The notes under the pieces are model-generated. The model was not told where the DNA came from. It did not search any database and saw only the letters and a program-made list of their open reading frames with translations. From Gammaproteobacteria bacterium (GTDB taxonomy: Bacteria > Pseudomonadota > Gammaproteobacteria > Xanthomonadales > Wenzhouxiangellaceae): a stretch of 64,000 nt of DNA. The translations under genes and the position numbers were made by a program. The DNA is taken from the NCBI GenBank assembly GCA_021772985.1, contig JAJFKX010000020.1:310001-374000 (forward strand), given 5' to 3'. Below, one piece after another: positions 63,156 to 64,000 of the stretch. Position 1 is the first letter of the stretch; every line of letters begins with the position of its first letter.

Positions 63156-64000
63156 ATGTATTTACAGTTTATTCGCGCTTCGGTTGGGTGCTTTGTGTTG
63201 TTGTTAACCGGCATTGGGTCTGCACAGACTGAAAGCCTTGAAACCACCGATCATGCAAAGTATCACCTCGATCATCAGCCACTGGAAACAGGGACGGTGT
63301 TAAATCTGGCTGAGGCTGTTGTGAAAACGCTGAAGAGTAACCCCGGGTTATTGGCTTTTGATCATCAACTCAGCGCCCAGGAAGGCCGAATACTGCAAGC
63401 CAGTTTGGCGCCCAACCCTGAGCTGAACCTGGAGTTTGAAAACTTCCTGGGCACTGGACAGCTGGATGGTATCAGCAACCTGGAAACCACCATTAGCATC
63501 GGTTGGATATTAGAGCGTGGTGTACGTAAACGCAGGGTTGGAGTGGCTTCAGCAGGCGCTTCCATGTTGTCTGCAGAAACTGAAGTATTGCGGTTTAATG
63601 CAGCAGCAGAAACCGCTCGACGGTTTTTAGCGTGCCTGGCTAACCAGGCACGTATCGACAGCAACAAACAGGCAGTAACACTTGCTGAGCAGACTATTGA
63701 CGCGGTGTCCAAACGCGTACAGGCCGGCAGAGCACCGGATGCGGAACTGGCCCGTGCGCAGGCAGAACTGGCCAAGATACAGCTGCAGCTGGAAGATGCT
63801 GAACATGAACTGGTTGCTTCCTATCACCAGCTGGCTAGCCAATGGGGAGTTTTGGAACCTCAATTCAGCATTGTCGAGGGTGAATTATTAAACCTGCCGC
63901 AGACCGATTCATTTGAGGTGTTAAAAACCAGAATCCAACGCAACCCGGACATTGCCAGGTTCTTGTCGCGACAACGCTTAGGTGAAGCTGAGTTGCGCCT
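63156..64000 (+). CDS. czcC: CzcC-like outer membrane efflux protein, 5' part
   Basis: The frame opens at ATG 63156 after AGGAGATTAGAT and runs off the right edge. It shows 281 residues of a TolC-family protein: signal peptide, then LNLAEAVVKTLKSNPGLLAF, SLAPNPELNLEFENFLGTG and TISIGWILERGVRKRRV, typical of CzcC/CusC outer-membrane channels of heavy-metal RND pumps. The adaptor and pump genes would be expected beyond the edge. Which metal is exported is not determinable here. Confidence 0.88.
   Translation, partial: MYLQFIRASVGCFVLLLTGIGSAQTESLETTDHAKYHLDHQPLETGTVLNLAEAVVKTLKSNPGLLAFDHQLSAQEGRILQASLAPNPELNLEFENFLGTGQLDGISNLETTISIGWILERGVRKRRVGVASAGASMLSAETEVLRFNAAAETARRFLACLANQARIDSNKQAVTLAEQTIDAVSKRVQAGRAPDAELARAQAELAKIQLQLEDAEHELVASYHQLASQWGVLEPQFSIVEGELLNLPQTDSFEVLKTRIQRNPDIARFLSRQRLGEAELR

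Noticed and set aside
1-64000. CRISPR arrays, rRNA, tRNA genes and complete insertion sequences.
   Set aside because: I found no regularly spaced repeats of CRISPR size, no rRNA-like stretches, no cloverleaf with CCA end I could defend, and no intact transposase gene.

Overview
The window is about 64 kb of a gammaproteobacterium-like chromosome of moderate GC. The lineage is argued from genes that go with that class: an SdhE and a YgfX-like protein, YgfZ, MtfA, an AcrB-type pump, and a FecI/FecR/TonB receptor set. The succinate dehydrogenase module, in contrast, looks alphaproteobacterial or mitochondrial. I saw no rRNA, tRNA, CRISPR array, integrase or complete insertion sequence.

Layout. 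1-10.6 kb holds mixed housekeeping and small enzymes: the end of a YjdM/PhnA protein, two GNAT acetyltransferases, VOC and cupin proteins, a MITE-like repeat, MtfA, PgsA, a methyltransferase, and two orphan PhnD-like binding proteins coupled to YgfZ. 10.7-14.6 kb is an SDHAF4-sdhCDAB-sdhE operon. 14.6-20.8 kb carries a MobA-like transferase, an MmgE/PrpD protein, a YgfX-like protein, a MEST-like hydrolase, an arsR-arsC-aquaporin operon and a TraB/GumN lipoprotein. 21-31.5 kb is a convergent inositol-phosphate cluster: an MMPL exporter and a sugar-phosphate nucleotidyltransferase on the plus strand, and a flippase, a CDP-alcohol phosphatidyltransferase and inositol-3-phosphate synthase on the minus strand. 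A subtilase gene interrupts it and is flanked by duplicated ends of the two neighbouring genes. 31.8-40.2 kb has fecI-fecR-receptor and an RND pump with its adaptor. 40.8-43.7 kb is a CadR/PbrR-type regulator facing a four-gene cysteine-rich membrane and thiol operon. 44-48.5 kb holds two DUF2306-like membrane proteins and secreted proteins of unknown role.

48.5-55.7 kb is an accessory stretch: amidase, serine hydrolase, a Kef-type antiporter flanked by a duplicated dinB end, then dinB. 56-62 kb carries unknown secreted and membrane proteins, then an ECF sigma factor, a HEAT-repeat anti-sigma candidate and a DUF4097 protein, with a serine hydrolase upstream. The window ends inside a CzcC-like outer-membrane efflux gene.

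Three results stand out. (1) The adaptor-RND pump operon and dinB, 15.5 kb apart, each have four GTTC direct repeats with the same 7-8-7 spacers, at almost the same distance from the start codon. This looks like one shared operator, related to the alphaproteobacterial LexA site. (2) Two cargo genes (subtilase, Kef antiporter) lie next to a host gene 3' end and are bordered by a diverged second copy of that end, which suggests a common way of entry. (3) Two operons have no function I can name as a whole: the inositol/CDP-alcohol export cluster, and the CadR/PbrR-type operon that lacks a pump or reductase.
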